From Rhizobium tropici CIAT 899 (lineage in GTDB: Bacteria; Pseudomonadota; Alphaproteobacteria; Rhizobiales; Rhizobiaceae), in contig NC_020062.1 in the NCBI RefSeq assembly GCF_000330885.1, positions 1,558,374 to 1,622,373 of the forward strand: 64,000 nucleotides of DNA, read 5' to 3'. The first letter of the stretch is position 1. Every line of letters starts with the position of its first letter. The notes below the pieces were generated by a model, which did not search any database, had not been told where the DNA came from, and saw only the letters and a list, made by a program, of their open reading frames with translations. The translations under genes were made by a program, and so were the position numbers. Positions 36,994 through 46,474 of this stretch are shown here, piece after piece.

Positions 36994-37679
36994 CCATCGA
37001 CACACGCGAAGACATCAAGCTCTCCAACGCCCAGATCGCCTGGCGTGCGGCTCAGGATATCGAAGATGGCGCCTATGTTAACCTCGGCATCGGCTTTCCG
37101 GAAATGGTTGCCCGCTACCAGCCTCCGGGCCGGCAGGCGATCTTCCATACCGAAAACGGCATCCTGAATTTCGGCGAGCCGCCTGCGGAAGGTGAGGAAG
37201 ATTGGGATCTGATCAACGCCGGCAAGAAGGCCGTCACGCTGAAGCCCGGCGCCTCCTTCTTCCATCACGCCGATAGTTTCGCCATGGTGCGCGGCGGACA
37301 TCTGGATGTCGCGATCCTCGGCGCCTATCAGGTGGCGCAAAATGGCGACCTCGCCAACTGGCGCGTCGGCTCGAAGGGCGTGCCTGCCGTCGGTGGCGCT
37401 ATGGACCTAGTTCATGGCGCCAAGCAGGTTTTCGTCATCACCGAACATGTGACGAAGGACGGCAAGCCGAAACTGGTGGAGGCCTGCACCTTTCCTCTGA
37501 CCGGCGTCGGCTGCATTACCCGCATCTATACGAGCCATGCGGTCATCGACATTGGCAAAGAAGGCTTCGTCGTCCGTGAAAAGCTCGCTGCGATGGCGAT
37601 GGACGAACTGCAGGCGATGACCGGCGCGCCGCTCCATATCGATCGCCCCGTTGCCGACCTCGTCGTGCCGAAGCTCTGA
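36990..37679 (+). CDS. pcaJ: 3-oxoadipate CoA-transferase subunit B
   Basis: 229 residues. The catalytic glutamate that forms the glutamyl-CoA thioester is in HTENGILNFGEPP near residue 54, and the beta-chain start YVNLGIGFPEMV is clear. It forms a heteromer with PcaI. A 93-base gap follows before pcaF. Confidence 0.94.
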   Translation: MTIDTREDIKLSNAQIAWRAAQDIEDGAYVNLGIGFPEMVARYQPPGRQAIFHTENGILNFGEPPAEGEEDWDLINAGKKAVTLKPGASFFHHADSFAMVRGGHLDVAILGAYQVAQNGDLANWRVGSKGVPAVGGAMDLVHGAKQVFVITEHVTKDGKPKLVEACTFPLTGVGCITRIYTSHAVIDIGKEGFVVREKLAAMAMDELQAMTGAPLHIDRPVADLVVPKL

Positions 37680-37772
37680 AGCCGGTTGCCATCTTTCAGA
37701 CTCGCGCGCGATGCTTTAAGCTTATAATATTTCGCAAGCCGCTTTTGCGCAACATGCCGTTGGGAGAAGACC

Positions 37773-38978
37773 ATGACCGAAGCCTTCATCTGTGACTATA
37801 TCCGCACGCCGATCGGCCGCTTTGGCGGATCGCTCTCCTCCGTCCGCGCCGATGATCTCGGTGCGGTGCCGCTGAAGGCGCTGATCGAGCGCAACGGCTC
37901 GGTCGATTGGGAGGCCATCGACGACGTGATCTATGGATGCGCCAACCAGGCGGGCGAGGACAATCGCAACGTCGCGCGCATGGCAAGCCTGCTGGCCGGC
38001 CTGCCGATTTCGGTGCCCGGCACGACGATCAACCGGCTTTGCGGCTCGGGCATGGATGCCGTCATCGCGGCTGCCCGCGCCATCCGCGCCGGCGAGGCTG
38101 ATTTGATGATCGCCGGCGGCGTTGAGAGCATGTCGCGCGCGCCCTTCGTCATTCCCAAGGCCGAAAGCGCCTTTTCGCGCAATGCCGAGATCTACGACAC
38201 CACCATCGGCTGGCGCTTCATCAATCCCGTGATGAAGAAGCAATATGGCGTCGACTCCATGCCGGAAACCGGTGAGAACGTCGCGGAAGACTACAAGGTC
38301 AGCCGCGAAGACCAGGACGCCTTTGCCGTCCGTTCGCAGGCAAAGGCAGCCGCGGCACAGGAAAACGGCAGGCTTGCCAAGGAAATCATCTCGGTGACGA
38401 TCCCGCAGCGCAAGGGTGATCCTGTTATCGTCGGCAAGGACGAGCATCCGCGCGCAACCTCGATGGAAGCACTTGCCAAGCTCGGCACACCTTTCAAGAA
38501 GGAAGGCGGCACGGTGACGGCAGGTAACGCCTCCGGCGTCAACGATGGCGCGGCCGCGCTCATCATTGCGTCTGAAGCAGCAGCTAAAAAATATGGCCTT
38601 ACGCCGATTGCCCGCATCCTTGGCGGGGCGGCCGCCGGTGTCCCTCCGCGTATCATGGGGATCGGCCCGGTTCCAGCTTCGCGCAAACTGATGGCCCGCC
38701 TCGGCATGCGCCAAGAGCAGTTCGACGTCATCGAATTGAACGAAGCCTTCGCCTCGCAAGGGCTTGCCGTGCTGCGCGAACTCGGCATTGCCGATGACGA
38801 CGCGCGCGTCAACCGCAACGGCGGCGCCATCGCGCTCGGTCATCCGCTTGGCATGTCGGGTGCGCGCATCACCGGCACGGCTGCCCTGGAGCTCAAGGAA
38901 ACCGGCGGACGCTATTCGCTTTCCACCATGTGCATCGGCGTCGGCCAGGGCATCGCCATCGCGCTGGAACGGGTCTGA
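37773..38978 (+). CDS. pcaF: 3-oxoadipyl-CoA thiolase
   Basis: 401 residues, thiolase family. The acyl-accepting Cys is in INRLCGSGMDAV (about residue 90), NEAFASQ is near 330, and the catalytic His is in GGAIALGHPLG (about 358). The second Cys is in LSTMCIGVGQG (about 388). It cleaves 3-oxoadipyl-CoA with CoA to succinyl-CoA and acetyl-CoA, the last step of the pathway. GGGAGAAG precedes the ATG. Confidence 0.95.
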   Translation: MTEAFICDYIRTPIGRFGGSLSSVRADDLGAVPLKALIERNGSVDWEAIDDVIYGCANQAGEDNRNVARMASLLAGLPISVPGTTINRLCGSGMDAVIAAARAIRAGEADLMIAGGVESMSRAPFVIPKAESAFSRNAEIYDTTIGWRFINPVMKKQYGVDSMPETGENVAEDYKVSREDQDAFAVRSQAKAAAAQENGRLAKEIISVTIPQRKGDPVIVGKDEHPRATSMEALAKLGTPFKKEGGTVTAGNASGVNDGAAALIIASEAAAKKYGLTPIARILGGAAAGVPPRIMGIGPVPASRKLMARLGMRQEQFDVIELNEAFASQGLAVLRELGIADDDARVNRNGGAIALGHPLGMSGARITGTAALELKETGGRYSLSTMCIGVGQGIAIALERV

Positions 38979-38997
38979 TCGTTCCGGCTTGCCCATG

Positions 38998-39020
38998 ATC
39001 CGCCGCCGAATACGGCGGAT
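38998..39020 (+). terminator. Hairpin after pcaF
   Basis: Perfect 8-base inverted repeat, ATCCGCCG and CGGCGGAT, with a 7-base loop, 20 bases after the pcaF stop. There is no U-tract, so it may be a weak or Rho-assisted terminator or a 3' stabiliser. Confidence 0.45.
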
Positions 39021-39129
39021 TATGCCCGCTGCCGAGCGCCCGATATTAGCCTGCGGCGGCGGCAATCAGCGATAATCTGGAACGGCAAAGGCTTTGGCGC
39101 GTTTTCCCGCTGCTCAGTGGGATCAGTCC

Positions 39130-41460
39130 ATGCCATCACGCCAGAATGTCTCGAAGCCATTTTCGTCAAACGCCGTTATCATTCTCATTACCATCACCCT
39201 GTTGCTGTCGATTGCGCAATCCGCCTTCGCTGCTGAGGGGCAGAAAGCCAGCCACCCTTCGGAAGGGCTGTTCCTGATTCAGATCGTTCTGCTTGTGGTC
39301 TCAGGCAGGCTGCTTGGCGAATTCATGGTGCGTATCGGCCAGCCATCGATCATGGGCCAGATCATCGCCGGCATCATTCTCGGTCCCTCCCTCTTCGGCC
39401 TGATCTTTCCGCATGCACAGGCGAGCCTTTTCCCTTCGGAAGGTGCGCAAAAGAGCATGACCGATGCGGTCGGCCAGCTCGGCATTCTCTTTCTTCTACT
39501 GCTTGCCGGCATGGAGACCGATCTCGGTCTTGCAAAACGCCTGCGCAAATCCGCGGCCGGCGTCTCGCTGACCGGCATTGTCATTCCGTTTGCTGCAGGT
39601 TTTGCGCTGGGCGAGCTCATCCCCGACGCCTTGCTTCCTGATCCTCAAAAGCGGTTGGTCACCTCCCTTTTTCTCGGCACTGCGCTTTCCATCTCCTCGG
39701 TGAAGATCGTCGCTTCCGTAGTGCGCGAGATGGACTTCATGCGCCGGAACGTCGGCCAACTGATCGTCGCCTCCGCCATCATCGACGATACGATCGGATG
39801 GGTCATCATTGCCATAACGTTCGGCCTTGCCGAAAAAGGCACGGTCGATCTCACGACGCTCGGGACCAGCGTCGTCGGCACATTGGCCTTCATGGCCGTC
39901 AGCTTCACCGTCGGCAGACGGGTGGTCTTCGAAATCATCCGCTGGACCAACGACAATTTCCGCAGCGACCTGCCCGTGCTCAGCGCCATCGTCGCAATCA
40001 TGGGCACGATGGCGATCATCACCAATTTCATCGGTGTCCATACCGTGCTCGGCGCCTTCGTCTCCGGCATTCTGGTCGGTGAATCGCCGATTCTCACACG
40101 TCAGATCGATGTGCAGCTCCGCGCCTTGACGACGGCGCTCTTCATGCCCGTCTTCTTCGGACTGACGGGCCTGCAGACCGATCTCACCGTGCTGGCCGAT
40201 CCCTCGATATTGCTGCTGACGGCTGCTGTCGTGATCATAGCGAGCGTCGGCAAGTTCGGCGGCGCTTTTGCCGCCGCCAGGTTCGGCGGCTATTCGGCAT
40301 CGGAGGCCCTGGCGCTCGGCTGCGGCATGAATGCACGGGGATCGACGGAGGTGATCGTCGCGACTATAGGCTTGTCGGTCGGCGTGCTGGACGAAAAGCT
40401 CTTTTCCGTCATCGTCGCCATGGCCGTCATCACCACGATGGCGATGCCGCCGACGCTTCGGTGGGCGCTTGCCCGCCTGCCACTGCGCGAAGAAGAGCGC
40501 AATCGTCTGGAGCGCGAACAGTTCGAAAGCGAGAGCTTCCTCGGAAATTTTGAGCGCATCCTGCTGGCTGTCGACGGTTCACAAAGCAGCCGCCTGGCAA
40601 CCTGGATAGCCGCTTTCTTCGCGGTGACGCGCAAGATGCCCGTCACGGTGATGGATGCGCGCGGAGCCGAGGAAACTCCAGACACGCCCGGTGCTATGGG
40701 AGCCTTGCATCCAGCGTCGCACGCCAAGGCAATCGCCGAAGATTTGCGCCAATACACCACCGATCTGCTTGCGTCGGCGCCACCGGGGCAGAACTTGGCT
40801 GGCGAAGGCGATATCCATGTGACAATCCGAGAAAAGAGCGACAAGCTCGAAACCGCACTCGAAGACGTGTCCGATACAGGCCACGATCTTCTCCTGGCGG
40901 GCATCGAACCCTCCATGGGAGACGATGGCCGCTTCGGCCCGTCGCTGCAGGTCATGACATCGTCGTTCCAGGGAACTCCGGCGATCATCACGGCACGCGG
41001 CCCGCTTCCGAAGCATCCGGGAGATCTGCGGATACTGCTTCCCGTCAGTGGCACCGAACGCTCCATCCGCGCCGCTGAATTCGGCCTCGCGATCGCAAAG
41101 GCGGCAAACGCCCATTGCGCGCTGTTGTTAATCGTCGAGCCGCGCCGCGCCAGCGCTATTCCGCGCATCAGCGACCGAGGCAATGACCATCGGGATATTT
41201 TGAATAAGGTCGACGCCATTGCAGATTATTATGGCGTGCAGGTTGAAAAAGTCGTGCAGCAAGGCCCCTCGCCGGAACTCTCGATCCTGCGGCATGCGCG
41301 CAGCGGCGGATATAATCTGATCGTGCTCGGCGTAAGTAAAAGAGCCAGTGGCAGCCTTTCCTACGGAAGCGTCGCCGACACGGTGCTGCAGACCGCCGAC
41401 AGATCCTGCATTTTCATCGAAACCGATCTGGCCTCCTCCTCGCCGTCAATTCGCGAATAG
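39130..41460 (+). CDS. CPA2 cation:proton antiporter with two USP-like domains
   Basis: 776 residues. A first hydrophobic segment (ending SAFAAEG) may be a signal or an extra helix. Twelve or more helices of the Na+/H+ exchanger fold follow (about 45-435), including GRLLGEFMVRIGQPSIMGQI and the ion-site region ASAIIDDTIGWV with paired Asp. The soluble C-terminal half holds two universal-stress-protein-like domains (about 465-600 and 630-770), with FERILLAVDGSQSS and DLRILLPVSGTERS as their first strands and VLGVSKRASGSLSYGSVA as the nucleotide-loop region. This fusion suggests nucleotide control of ion flux. The ATG at 39130 was chosen over a TTG at 39094. Its ribosome binding site is weak. 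Confidence 0.85.
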   Translation: MPSRQNVSKPFSSNAVIILITITLLLSIAQSAFAAEGQKASHPSEGLFLIQIVLLVVSGRLLGEFMVRIGQPSIMGQIIAGIILGPSLFGLIFPHAQASLFPSEGAQKSMTDAVGQLGILFLLLLAGMETDLGLAKRLRKSAAGVSLTGIVIPFAAGFALGELIPDALLPDPQKRLVTSLFLGTALSISSVKIVASVVREMDFMRRNVGQLIVASAIIDDTIGWVIIAITFGLAEKGTVDLTTLGTSVVGTLAFMAVSFTVGRRVVFEIIRWTNDNFRSDLPVLSAIVAIMGTMAIITNFIGVHTVLGAFVSGILVGESPILTRQIDVQLRALTTALFMPVFFGLTGLQTDLTVLADPSILLLTAAVVIIASVGKFGGAFAAARFGGYSASEALALGCGMNARGSTEVIVATIGLSVGVLDEKLFSVIVAMAVITTMAMPPTLRWALARLPLREEERNRLEREQFESESFLGNFERILLAVDGSQSSRLATWIAAFFAVTRKMPVTVMDARGAEETPDTPGAMGALHPASHAKAIAEDLRQYTTDLLASAPPGQNLAGEGDIHVTIREKSDKLETALEDVSDTGHDLLLAGIEPSMGDDGRFGPSLQVMTSSFQGTPAIITARGPLPKHPGDLRILLPVSGTERSIRAAEFGLAIAKAANAHCALLLIVEPRRASAIPRISDRGNDHRDILNKVDAIADYYGVQVEKVVQQGPSPELSILRHARSGGYNLIVLGVSKRASGSLSYGSVADTVLQTADRSCIFIETDLASSSPSIRE

Positions 41461-41580
41461 GCCGACCATCAGCCGTGGGATGAATCAGGAGAATCAATGA
41501 AAGACATCAACGCTATTCATTTTTCCTAAGCTGCCTCCTAGTCCATATTGGCCGACAATATGATTTGACCGAGCGCACCG

Positions 41581-42780
41581 ATGTCCGACCTTGCCCTTTC
41601 GCGTGACCACGAAGAAGCCGATACGCGGGAGGGATGGAAGGTTGTCGCCGCGACCCATGTGCTGACGGCCGTGACCTTCGGCGCCGCCTATTCCTTCTCC
41701 GCCACCTTGCCGGGGCTTGCTGCGGAGTTTAGCGCCTCTCGCGGCGAGATTGCCCTCGTCTTCTCCATCTCCGCATTCCTCTTCTATTCGCTCGGCGCGA
41801 TTGCCGGGCCGCTCGCTGACAGATGGTCGTCGCGCAGCCTGGTTCTTCTGGGGCTTGCTGCCATGATCCTCGGCTATATCGGCGCTAGCCGCGCGGGATC
41901 GCTCGTGTCGCTCTATATCTGGTACGGCTTCGGCGTTGGCCTGGGGATCGGCCTCTCCTACGTTCCAGCCCTTGGCGCCGTACAATCCTGGTTTATCCGC
42001 AGACGCAGCCAGGCGTCCGGCGTCGCGACTGCCGGGATTGGCCTTGGTACCCTGGTGCTGCCCTTTGCGATCGGCCAAGCGCTGCCCTTCATGGGCTGGC
42101 GAGGCTGCTTCATCGCGCTTGCATGTCTATTTGCCGTGGTCGGATTGCCGGCCGCAATGCTCATCCGCAAAAGGCGTGACAATCCGGATCCATCCCGGAA
42201 TCGAGCGGACAAGCATGCAAATGCTGCCATATGGCGGGACAGACGGTTCTATCTTTTCTATGCCGTGCTTGTTCTGTCGTCGTTTTGCACTTTCATTCCC
42301 TATGTCCATATCGTTGCAGCAGCCCAGGACATGGGTCTCTCGCTGCAAGACGGGACCACTCTTGTCGGCCTTATTGGCGTAGGCAACGTGGTCGGTCGCT
42401 TTTTCCTGGCCGGGCTCGGCGATCGCTTCGGCCGGCGCCGGCTATTGGCGTCTCTGACATTTGCCGTCGCCGCGTCCTTTGCTCTCTGGGCATCGGCATC
42501 AGGCATGATCCAGCTGGCATTGTTCGCACTGACGTTCGGCATGAGCTATGGCGGCTGCGTCGGCCTTTATCCCGCTGTGGCCGCCGATCTGTTCGGGACG
42601 CGCAATATCGGCGCCGTCATCGGATATCTCTATACGGCGGTCGGTATCGCAGCCTTGATCGGGCCGACGGCAGCCGGTTTTATTTTCGACCATACCGGCA
42701 GCTATTCCGGTCCGATTATCGCAAGCGGCCTCGCCGCTTTTGCGGCTGGTTTCATGGCACTGCGCCTTGGGCACGAATAG
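41581..42780 (+). CDS. MFS transporter
   Basis: 399 residues with 12 predicted helices in two halves. The first half has the loop 2-3 motif-A-like GPLADRWSSRSLVLLG, and the second half repeats it as AGLGDRFGRRRLLA. The central loop is basic (IRKRRDNPDPSRNRADKH). The family resemblance is to OFA/monocarboxylate-type permeases, so an organic acid is possible but not established. It is convergent with the NTF2-like gene 21 bases downstream. Confidence 0.83.
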   Translation: MSDLALSRDHEEADTREGWKVVAATHVLTAVTFGAAYSFSATLPGLAAEFSASRGEIALVFSISAFLFYSLGAIAGPLADRWSSRSLVLLGLAAMILGYIGASRAGSLVSLYIWYGFGVGLGIGLSYVPALGAVQSWFIRRRSQASGVATAGIGLGTLVLPFAIGQALPFMGWRGCFIALACLFAVVGLPAAMLIRKRRDNPDPSRNRADKHANAAIWRDRRFYLFYAVLVLSSFCTFIPYVHIVAAAQDMGLSLQDGTTLVGLIGVGNVVGRFFLAGLGDRFGRRRLLASLTFAVAASFALWASASGMIQLALFALTFGMSYGGCVGLYPAVAADLFGTRNIGAVIGYLYTAVGIAALIGPTAAGFIFDHTGSYSGPIIASGLAAFAAGFMALRLGHE

Positions 42781-42801
42781 CACCATTGGTGGCGGTGATT
42801 G

Positions 42802-43188
42802 TCAGAGTTGGGCTGCGATGGCCGCCTTGTCGATGATTGACCAGACATGCCGAATTCGTCCATCCAGAAACTCATAAAAGACATTCTCAGCGAATTGGAC
42901 CCTTCTGCCGTTCACCGCCATGCCGAACAACAGCCCCGTCGGTCTGCAATCAAATTGCAGGCGACATGCGACACGCGGCGGCTCGCAGATGAGCAGAGCG
43001 ATATCGAAATGAAGATCGGGGATGGCGCGAAAATCACCTTCGAGCATTTGCCGATAGCCTGACAACCCCACATGGGCGCTATTATACCATACGTCTTCAT
43101 GGACGAATTTGCGCAGATTCGGCCAATCCTGCCCGTTGAGACAGGCAATGTACCCTCGATAGATCTCGGAAAGGTCGGTGCTTGCCAT
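42802..43188 (-). CDS. NTF2-like / SnoaL-like ester cyclase family protein
   Basis: 128 residues, one NTF2-like cone domain. It begins MASTDLSEIYRGYIACLNGQ and has VHEDVWYNSAHVGLSGYRQML and DFRAIPDLHFDIALLI, which match SnoaL-type proteins. Some are polyketide cyclases or isomerases, and most are uncharacterised. GAGGG precedes the ATG at 43188; another ATG two codons upstream is possible. It lies 34 bases from the start of the diguanylate cyclase reading's 3' end, on the same strand. Confidence 0.75.
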   Translation of the reverse strand: MASTDLSEIYRGYIACLNGQDWPNLRKFVHEDVWYNSAHVGLSGYRQMLEGDFRAIPDLHFDIALLICEPPRVACRLQFDCRPTGLLFGMAVNGRRVQFAENVFYEFLDGRIRHVWSIIDKAAIAAQL

Positions 43189-43222
43189 TCTCATCACCCT
43201 CGGCTGGGTGACAGCCGGTTTC

Positions 43223-45247
43223 TCACGCAGTCGCCTGCAGACGCCGGTGGCCGGCATTCATCATTGCAATGGGATGCTTGAGCGCCGGTGCCGGTCGGCC
43301 GATATGGTATCCCTGAACGGCGTCGATGCCAAAGGATTTGACGAGATTGAGCTGCTCTTCGTCTTCCACGCCCTCGACCAGGATGCGGTGGCCACGATTG
43401 CGGACCAGGCCGATAATATCCTCGAGCAGAATCTTGGCGCCGTCGTTGTTTGCCGCATCATGCAGGAAGGATTTGTCGATCTTGACGGTTTCAAACTCCA
43501 TCAGGCGAAGCCATGACAACCCGGCAAAGCCTGTGCCGAAATCATCCAGCCAGAATTTGATGCCGAGCTTCTTCAGATCCTGGATGCTGTCGAGCACATC
43601 CGGGCGTATTTCCATGTCGACGCCCTCGGTGATTTCGAACGCAACCCTATGACCCGAAACGCCCGTTTCCGCCAAAATAGCTGCGACCTGCGCGGCGAAA
43701 CCCGGGGCGCGCAGCTGGATCGGGGAAACATTGATGCTGACGGTGTCGACAATATCGCGGGTGAGCAAATCGCAGCATGCTCTTCTGATTGCCCAGTAAC
43801 CGAGCTCGATAATGGCGCCCGTGCGCTCCGCGACAGGAATAAAGACAGCCGGTGAAGAATTCGACCCATCAAGCAGCTGCAGACGCATCAGAGCCTCGTA
43901 AGCGCCGATCTCTCCGGTCCTGAGATATTGAATCGGTTGATAGACCAGCGAAACGAGATTTTGCTGAATGGCGATCTTCAGGATGGCCGCGATGTTTTCG
44001 CTCGCATCCCCGCCGGGCAGCTCGTTCGGGTCGAATATCCGTGCGCAATTGCGGCCGCTCGCCTTTGCGGAATAAAGAGCGCGGTCGGCCTCGTTGATCA
44101 CATTCTCCAGTTTCGCACCGGCGACGTCTCTGGTAATCGTCGCTCCGACACTGACGGTGACATGCCGGAAACCGTCCAGACGCTGCGCGTGGACGATATC
44201 GAGAGCTTCGATCCCCTGGCAGATCGCCTCCGCCAGCGCCAGCGCATCCGAGCTGCTCTCCAGATCTAGAATGACGATGAATTCCTCGCCGCCGTAACGC
44301 CCGACCGTCGCCCCTAGTGGCGCGACGATATTCGACAGCGCGTTGGCTACCGTGACGAGACAGTGATCGCCCTCCTGATGGCCATAATAGTCATTGTACT
44401 TCTTGAAGAAGTCGACATCGACCAGAAGAATGGCAAAAGGAGCGCGCTTTTCGCGCCAACGATCCCAAAACTGCTTCAGCCTTATGTCAGCGGCTCTTCT
44501 ATTTTCCATTCCAGTCAGGGAATCGGTAATGGAAAGCCGCAGAAGCGCCTCGCCGCGCTCCGTCGCCTGCTGCTGCTGCAATTCCGCTTCTCGCGCATTG
44601 AGGAAGACGTTGAAACGTTCCTTGTTCAATTTCCAGTTCACATAGGAGGTGAACACGAAGCAGCAGAGATAGAAGGTCGTAAAGGCCAGGCAATAGGCGG
44701 CGCTGTAGTGAAATTCCGTCAGCGACAGCAGGAAAAAGGCAAAGATCAGCCCCGACGAGGCAAGTGCAAGACCGAACTCGAGACTGAAGAACAGGTTAAC
44801 GCCCATCATGAAGATGGCACCGAAGGCGGCATAATAAGAGAATGCCTCGGCATTGGTCGTCTGCAATGCCGGCAGCAGCCAGACGACATATCCAAGGACG
44901 ACAGCTGCCGCACAGGTCGCCTCCAGCTCGCCGGCACGACGCTGGCGGGAAAACTGTGTTTCCAGCACCAGAAGCGAAAAACCGCCGATCAGGAACCGTG
45001 CGGGAATCGTCACATGCGAGACATCCGGAATGAAGACCAGATCCGTGATGAGGAATAGGACATAGACGGGCACGGCAAGCCACAGACCGCTGCGAGCCAG
45101 GGCGCGCCGCGCATCATTACTATAGGCTTTGTAGAGCACACGCAGCTCATCGGGACGATCCGTGCCCAGAGCAGCGCTCCGGCCAAGTTCGCTTCCTCCC
45201 GACAATTGACGCATGCTCATCATCACCCGAGTTAGCCGAGACTTCAT
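43223..45247 (-). CDS. Membrane GGDEF-EAL protein (c-di-GMP turnover)
   Basis: About 674 residues. Six hydrophobic helices form an N-terminal membrane sensor (about 50-205), followed by a short coiled segment, a GGDEF domain (about 235-400) and an EAL domain (about 420-665). The diguanylate cyclase active loop is intact as RYGGEEFIV, preceded by LVDVDFFKKYND. The EAL domain keeps YEALMRL and WLDDFGTGFAGL, and the catalytic Glu-containing strand FEITEGVD, so both activities may be present. The ATG at 45247 is preferred over an upstream TTG at 45310. It is divergent from a methyltransferase gene. Confidence 0.88.
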   Translation of the reverse strand: MKSRLTRVMMSMRQLSGGSELGRSAALGTDRPDELRVLYKAYSNDARRALARSGLWLAVPVYVLFLITDLVFIPDVSHVTIPARFLIGGFSLLVLETQFSRQRRAGELEATCAAAVVLGYVVWLLPALQTTNAEAFSYYAAFGAIFMMGVNLFFSLEFGLALASSGLIFAFFLLSLTEFHYSAAYCLAFTTFYLCCFVFTSYVNWKLNKERFNVFLNAREAELQQQQATERGEALLRLSITDSLTGMENRRAADIRLKQFWDRWREKRAPFAILLVDVDFFKKYNDYYGHQEGDHCLVTVANALSNIVAPLGATVGRYGGEEFIVILDLESSSDALALAEAICQGIEALDIVHAQRLDGFRHVTVSVGATITRDVAGAKLENVINEADRALYSAKASGRNCARIFDPNELPGGDASENIAAILKIAIQQNLVSLVYQPIQYLRTGEIGAYEALMRLQLLDGSNSSPAVFIPVAERTGAIIELGYWAIRRACCDLLTRDIVDTVSINVSPIQLRAPGFAAQVAAILAETGVSGHRVAFEITEGVDMEIRPDVLDSIQDLKKLGIKFWLDDFGTGFAGLSWLRLMEFETVKIDKSFLHDAANNDGAKILLEDIIGLVRNRGHRILVEGVEDEEQLNLVKSFGIDAVQGYHIGRPAPALKHPIAMMNAGHRRLQATA

Positions 45248-45419
45248 GTCCACCGCGTTACCTTTGCGTCGCTCGAATGAACCAATCGCTCGCTTCACCA
45301 CGGCGGCCAATTTGATCCGTTTGATAACGACAGCGTTGACGCAGCGACATTAACAAAACCATAGCGCTCAATTTTTATCTGAGATATGGTTTGCGGAGTG
45401 TTCACGGAATGATTTAAAA

Positions 45420-46451
45420 TTGAAACAATTTCAAACCGCTCTAGATGGCTTCAGCCTCGTTACCTCCCAGTCCATCTCGGAACATACGAGATCGTCCGGT
45501 AACAACATTGCAACCGACCAAATAAAGGAGGGCGAGGCCGAACTCGCCCTCATTCTCTCCCTTACGCAGCAGGCGTTCGAAGCAAACGCGCCCGTTCCAG
45601 GCACCATGAAAGCCTTGACGGAGCGTCTGCAGGCGCTGAAAAACAAGACGACACCCCTGACCTGGGCGCATCTGGCCTCGGTGGCGCAGGGGCACCCGGT
45701 GTCGTCCTACCTGCTACAGGATCCTCTGACGCGATGGTCCTTCGAAAAGCCGCGCGGCTATAGCGGGGATGCCTATCTGCTGGATTTCATCTATGAACAT
45801 CCAGCCGTTGCCGCACAGGTGGCGGAAGCTTCGGCGCTGGGCGCAGAAGTTTACGATTTCACCCGGCGTGCAGCATCCGCCGTCGCCGTGCGCGAAAGGC
45901 GTGAGATCCTGGCAGCCCATGTCGATGCGGTGGCGGAGGCGACGGATGGCGCCGAAGTCCTGGCAATCGCGGCCGGCCATCTTCGCGAAGCCGAGCTCTC
46001 CCAAGCTCTGCAGAGCGGCAGGCTCAAGCGCTGGGTCGCACTTGATCAGGATCCCGTCAGCGTCGGGACGGTGAGCTCGGCTTTCCATGGCAGCTGCATC
46101 GAAGCGATCAACGGCTCCGTTCGCACCATTTTGGGACGCGCGCAGAAGCTCGGCACGTTCGACTTCATCTATGCAGCCGGCCTTTACGATTATCTGGCCG
46201 AAAGCGTAGCCGTGCGTCTGACGGAGCGCTGCCTGCAGATGCTGAAGCCCGGCGGCAAGTTCCTGCTTGCAAACTTCGCCAAGGATATCGGTGTCGAAGG
46301 TTACATGGAAACCTTCATGAACTGGCCGCTGATCTGGCGAACGGATGAGGATGTCCAGTCGATCATCGACAAGGTCAAGCATCCGATCGCCGATGTTTCT
46401 CTGACACGCGGCGAAAACGGCGGCGTCATATACGCCGTTCTGACCGTATAG
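45420..46451 (+). CDS. Class I SAM methyltransferase, EF (3-hydroxypalmitate methyl ester)-type family
   Basis: 343 residues. The N-terminal 110 residues are helical and lead to RWSFEKPRGYSGDAYLLDFI, a landmark of proteins annotated as extracellular-factor (3-OH-palmitic acid methyl ester) biosynthesis proteins. The SAM-binding core follows (EVLAIAAGHLREAELS near residue 178, VALDQDPVSVG near 207, MLKPGGKFLLANF near 278). No ATG exists near the family start, so the TTG at 45420 is used, with ACGGAA upstream. A fatty-acid methyl-ester signal is possible, but a different small-molecule or protein target is not excluded. Divergent from a GGDEF-EAL gene. Confidence 0.75.
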   Translation: MKQFQTALDGFSLVTSQSISEHTRSSGNNIATDQIKEGEAELALILSLTQQAFEANAPVPGTMKALTERLQALKNKTTPLTWAHLASVAQGHPVSSYLLQDPLTRWSFEKPRGYSGDAYLLDFIYEHPAVAAQVAEASALGAEVYDFTRRAASAVAVRERREILAAHVDAVAEATDGAEVLAIAAGHLREAELSQALQSGRLKRWVALDQDPVSVGTVSSAFHGSCIEAINGSVRTILGRAQKLGTFDFIYAAGLYDYLAESVAVRLTERCLQMLKPGGKFLLANFAKDIGVEGYMETFMNWPLIWRTDEDVQSIIDKVKHPIADVSLTRGENGGVIYAVLTV

Positions 46452-46474
46452 CCGACCGCAAGCGTGATAGCCGG

